From Candidatus Venteria ishoeyi (lineage in GTDB: Bacteria; Pseudomonadota; Gammaproteobacteria; Beggiatoales; Beggiatoaceae): 64,000 nucleotides of DNA. Every line of letters begins with the position of its first letter. Within the stretch, counting starts at the first letter, position 1. The translations under genes and the position numbers were made by a program. Shown one piece after another: positions 62,601 through 64,000 of the stretch. Below the pieces are notes generated by a model that was given only the letters and a program-made list of their open reading frames with translations, was not told where the DNA came from and did no database searches. The stretch spans positions 1 through 64,000 of the forward strand of contig NZ_JAUCGJ010000023.1 of the NCBI RefSeq assembly GCF_030378065.1, written 5' to 3'.

Positions 62601-62707
62601 GATAATGCGCCTATGCCTGCCAGCAGCATAACCACCATCAGTAGATTGGCGGCAACTTTATGCTGCGCAAAGCGCCCGATTAAATCGGTTTTATGTTGAA
62701 ATTGCAT
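59567..62707 (-). CDS. RND efflux transporter, AcrB-type
   Basis: 1046 residues with 12 membrane helices and two large periplasmic loops. Helix 4 has the proton-relay Asp pair in GIIVDDAIVVGED, and conserved family segments are WSGASPEDVE and the late FGLSGIVINDSIVL. It pumps hydrophobic or metal-type substrates with a membrane-fusion and an outer-membrane partner. No periplasmic adaptor gene is found upstream, where a sugar enzyme stands instead. Substrate class is undecided. Confidence 0.88.
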   Translation of the reverse strand: MQFQHKTDLIGRFAQHKVAANLLMVVMLLAGIGALSKLNTQILPSFDLDFITIVIPWSGASPEDVERSITSPAEEALRTLDNVKKMTSTSGNNVAAITLEYQDNSDMGIALDQVNEKIALLRNLPSTAEKPEISRVVRYEPIARILLYGTDSAQAMRPLAHQIEQELLRTGLSKVTISGLPKEEIAIQIASAKLEELGLTLNQVGQKIKAYSQDMPAGSIGLNDISRQLRGLEQRRDQLAFLDIPLFASRDGQRVLLGDIASVKRRPMPNQTTLYYQGQPAVELQLLRADKDDALKLAKKMQTWLAENQDSFPPNIHLKVYDQSWRYIQGRINILLKNGLGGLILVILVLYLFLNAKVAWWVAVGIPVSLMAAQAVLYAFGGTINMVSLLAMIMTLGIIVDDAIVVGEDALAHYQNGENPLESSEGGARRMLAPVMASSLTSIAAFMPLMLVGGIIGHILFAIPLVVIAVILASLVESFLILPGHLRHSFLHLHHQSNTGIRHKLDTAFEKLRDNYFRPLIHRVLQWRILMVAILLSLLMLGISLLVSGKVPFNFFPTPEPAIVNANINFISGTPPQRVSTYLEQLEQALYETDKALSPVGESLIVSAVVRQGMSQSADGQSSRRGDQFASIFVELIEPDQRSVRNHTFLDAWKDRVDDVPGLESLVISERRGGPPGRDIDIKLSGDDALQLKQAALELKTALKAKANDGVRSVEDDMPYGREQLLYQLRPLAIAYGLTTTEVGQQLRAAFDGLQAQIFLDGRDEVEVRVMLADEERHSLSALEQFKIHTPQGLSLPLRDVVDIKSQRGFETLRHAEGELTIQVSADVNAQVRTSNEIISELEQQILPEISSRYGVHYSYEGRAADQRETMQDMMRGLFFALILIYLVLAWVFASYGWPLVVMSVIPFGLIGALAGHWAMDLNLTILSLFGLFGLSGIVINDSIVLITFYQRLRKSGLAVNEALVEAACQRLRAVLLTSLTTIFGLMPLLFETSLQAQFLIPMAVSISFGLAFGTVLVLLLVPTLLSLYEDFHVKLFQHKPGKASI

Positions 62708-62723
62708 TAATTACACTAAAGTC

Positions 62724-64000
62724 TCAAGGCTGAACCGTTAACCAGTAATATCGATAAGGTGGAATGACCAACTGATCCTTAAATAAAGCCGGTGACTCAC
62801 CCGTTGCCAGATCCCGTAATTGGCCTAATTCAAAAAGTCCACGATTACCGAGTTCGGAAAGGTTCAACATTTGGGGTCTGTTATCAAAATTACAAACAAC
62901 TAATACGGGTTCATATTGCTGGTTAAAATGATTACGTATGAAAATAAATAAATGCTCATTGTCGGTATCAATCAGTTCTCTGTTATTAAAATCAGCAAAT
63001 ACAGGTACAGATTTCCTCACCGCAATCATCCGCTGTAAACTATCAAATAGTTTCTGTTCCACGCTGCCATGTTGCTTGTGCAGATCCGCTTTTTGCCAGT
63101 CTATGCGCGGTCTGTTTAACCAGCGGTTATCATTGGCCTTGTTTTCATCCTGCATAAATGAGCAATCGTTTACAGTGCCGATCTCATCACCATAATACAG
63201 TAAGGGGATGCCGCCAAATGACATAATAATGCTATGTAATAACAAAATGAGCTTAATACTTTGCTCAATCAGTTCTTCATCGTTGCTTTCCAGCGCATAT
63301 TCCAAACCAACCAGTGATGCCAGAGAGCCTGAAATACGGGCATCACCAGTTTTATCATTTCGCGCAAAAGGTTGACCACGCGCTGGAGAACCCTCGTATA
63401 CGCCGGTGTAGTAGTCAATAAGAAATTTGCGATGTGGATAAGGTTCATAACCAACATTGATAATATCCGCATCATCAAAGCCAAGACCAATGTCATCATG
63501 ACAACGAATGTAATTAAGCCAGGTCGCCCTGTCGAGTTTATTTGGAATGCTTTTAATGCCCTGGCTGAGCAGCTTGGTATTCTTGGTTGCCACTGCATCC
63601 CAGAGCAGCGCCATGAAACTGGCGTTGTAGGCAATTTCACATTCCTTGGCAATGACGGCATCCTCGCCAAAGTATTTGCTAATCTCTACCGGCGCAACGA
63701 TGGCCTCGGCAATAAACAGTACACCGGGTGCAGTTACCTGACAGCAGTCTTTCATTAACTGCAAAATCAAATGCGCTTCCCGCTCATTCTGGCAGGTTGT
63801 ACCGATTTTTTTCCACAGAAAAGCCACAGCATCCAGGCGCACAATATCCGCCCCCATATTGGCCCAAAACAGGATAATATCGGCCATTTCAATGAATACG
63901 GCAGGGTTGCTGTAATCCAGATCCCACTGATAGTTATTAAATACTGTCATCACCCATCGGTTCATGGATGTATCAAACGTAAAATTCCCTGGCGCATTTT
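62724..64000 (-). CDS. Amylosucrase-like GH13 enzyme, N-terminal part outside window
   Basis: At least 424 residues to the stop at 62724; the frame continues without a start to the window edge. GH13 motifs: the nucleophile Asp in RLDAVAF, the acid/base Glu in LFIAEAIV, and the third Asp in IRCHDDIG. DSFM-type loops near YDDEIG and the C-terminal beta domain (ELGQLRDLATGE) are also seen. Amylosucrase makes glucan from sucrose; sucrose phosphorylase is an alternative. It reads directly into the RND gene 16 nt away. Confidence 0.8.
   Translation of the reverse strand, partial: NAPGNFTFDTSMNRWVMTVFNNYQWDLDYSNPAVFIEMADIILFWANMGADIVRLDAVAFLWKKIGTTCQNEREAHLILQLMKDCCQVTAPGVLFIAEAIVAPVEISKYFGEDAVIAKECEIAYNASFMALLWDAVATKNTKLLSQGIKSIPNKLDRATWLNYIRCHDDIGLGFDDADIINVGYEPYPHRKFLIDYYTGVYEGSPARGQPFARNDKTGDARISGSLASLVGLEYALESNDEELIEQSIKLILLLHSIIMSFGGIPLLYYGDEIGTVNDCSFMQDENKANDNRWLNRPRIDWQKADLHKQHGSVEQKLFDSLQRMIAVRKSVPVFADFNNRELIDTDNEHLFIFIRNHFNQQYEPVLVVCNFDNRPQMLNLSELGNRGLFELGQLRDLATGESPALFKDQLVIPPYRYYWLTVQP

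Overview
The window is a chromosomal segment of a gammaproteobacterium. UbiA, LpoB-like and DsbC-like proteins, QueF/QueC, exonuclease I, SSB ending in DDDIPF, NadA, GalU, RnfA, Mfd and BioA are all of proteobacterial type. A solitary Uma2 nuclease-like gene, a multiheme cytochrome c, part of a V-type ATPase operon, a 7-bp tandem repeat and very many palindromic intergenic elements are the mixture often met in filamentous sulfur oxidisers (Beggiatoa/Thiotrichales). That placement is inference; no rRNA or other phylogenetic marker RNA was seen, and no tRNA was found.

Layout. 0.3-7.6 kb: a DUF1318 lipoprotein, ubiA, a Uma2 protein, and a minus-strand run of LpoB-like lipoprotein, two-motif retropepsin-PDZ protein, DsbC-like oxidoreductase and ABC exporter. 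7.8-11.2 kb: CbiX, a pilin behind a good sigma-54 promoter, a phosphoesterase, pyrophosphatase and the overlapping queF-queC pair. 11.5-22.4 kb: sbcB, a YajR-like transporter, ssb, an M14 carboxypeptidase, nadA, an outer-membrane protein, galU, a five-haem cytochrome, a TerD-like protein and a methyltransferase. 22.5-26.1 kb: a secreted 16-residue-repeat protein, an orphan rnfA, a GspE-type ATPase and a TauE/SafE-type membrane protein. 26.2-33.8 kb: an 850-residue fusion of cNMP-binding, rhodanese, coiled-coil, membrane and formylglycine-enzyme-like domains, an ExbD, three V-ATPase genes and an ADP-ribosylglycohydrolase. 34.3-44.1 kb: mfd, an MBL-fold hydrolase, higA with a broken higB, an orphan LolD-like ATPase, bioA and lysC. 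44.3-51.8 kb: a large unknown protein with a P-loop at its extreme C-terminus, a NuoD/hydrogenase-like subunit with half of the nickel ligands, a possible EH_Signature protein, an exosortase-H-associated-like membrane protein and yheS. 52.1-58.4 kb: a type I restriction operon hsdR-hsdM-DUF1016 nuclease-hsdS. 58.7-64 kb: glycerate-kinase-like protein, RND transporter and the C-terminal part of an amylosucrase, all on the minus strand.

The strongest unexplained signal is non-coding. At least five kinds of foldback element occupy the gaps. The main family is a 160-bp near-complete palindrome (four full copies, a diverged 159-bp copy and a partial copy). The diverged copy changes both sides of stem pairs together. 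A 144-bp element has the same GCGTTG / CGCCTTG clamp around an unrelated stem. Full elements lie directly against stop codons: 0 nt at 22352, 4 nt at 2868 and 51850, 0 nt at 39154 and 1 nt at 58661. This suggests structured 3' ends or a mobile element with a stop-codon preference.
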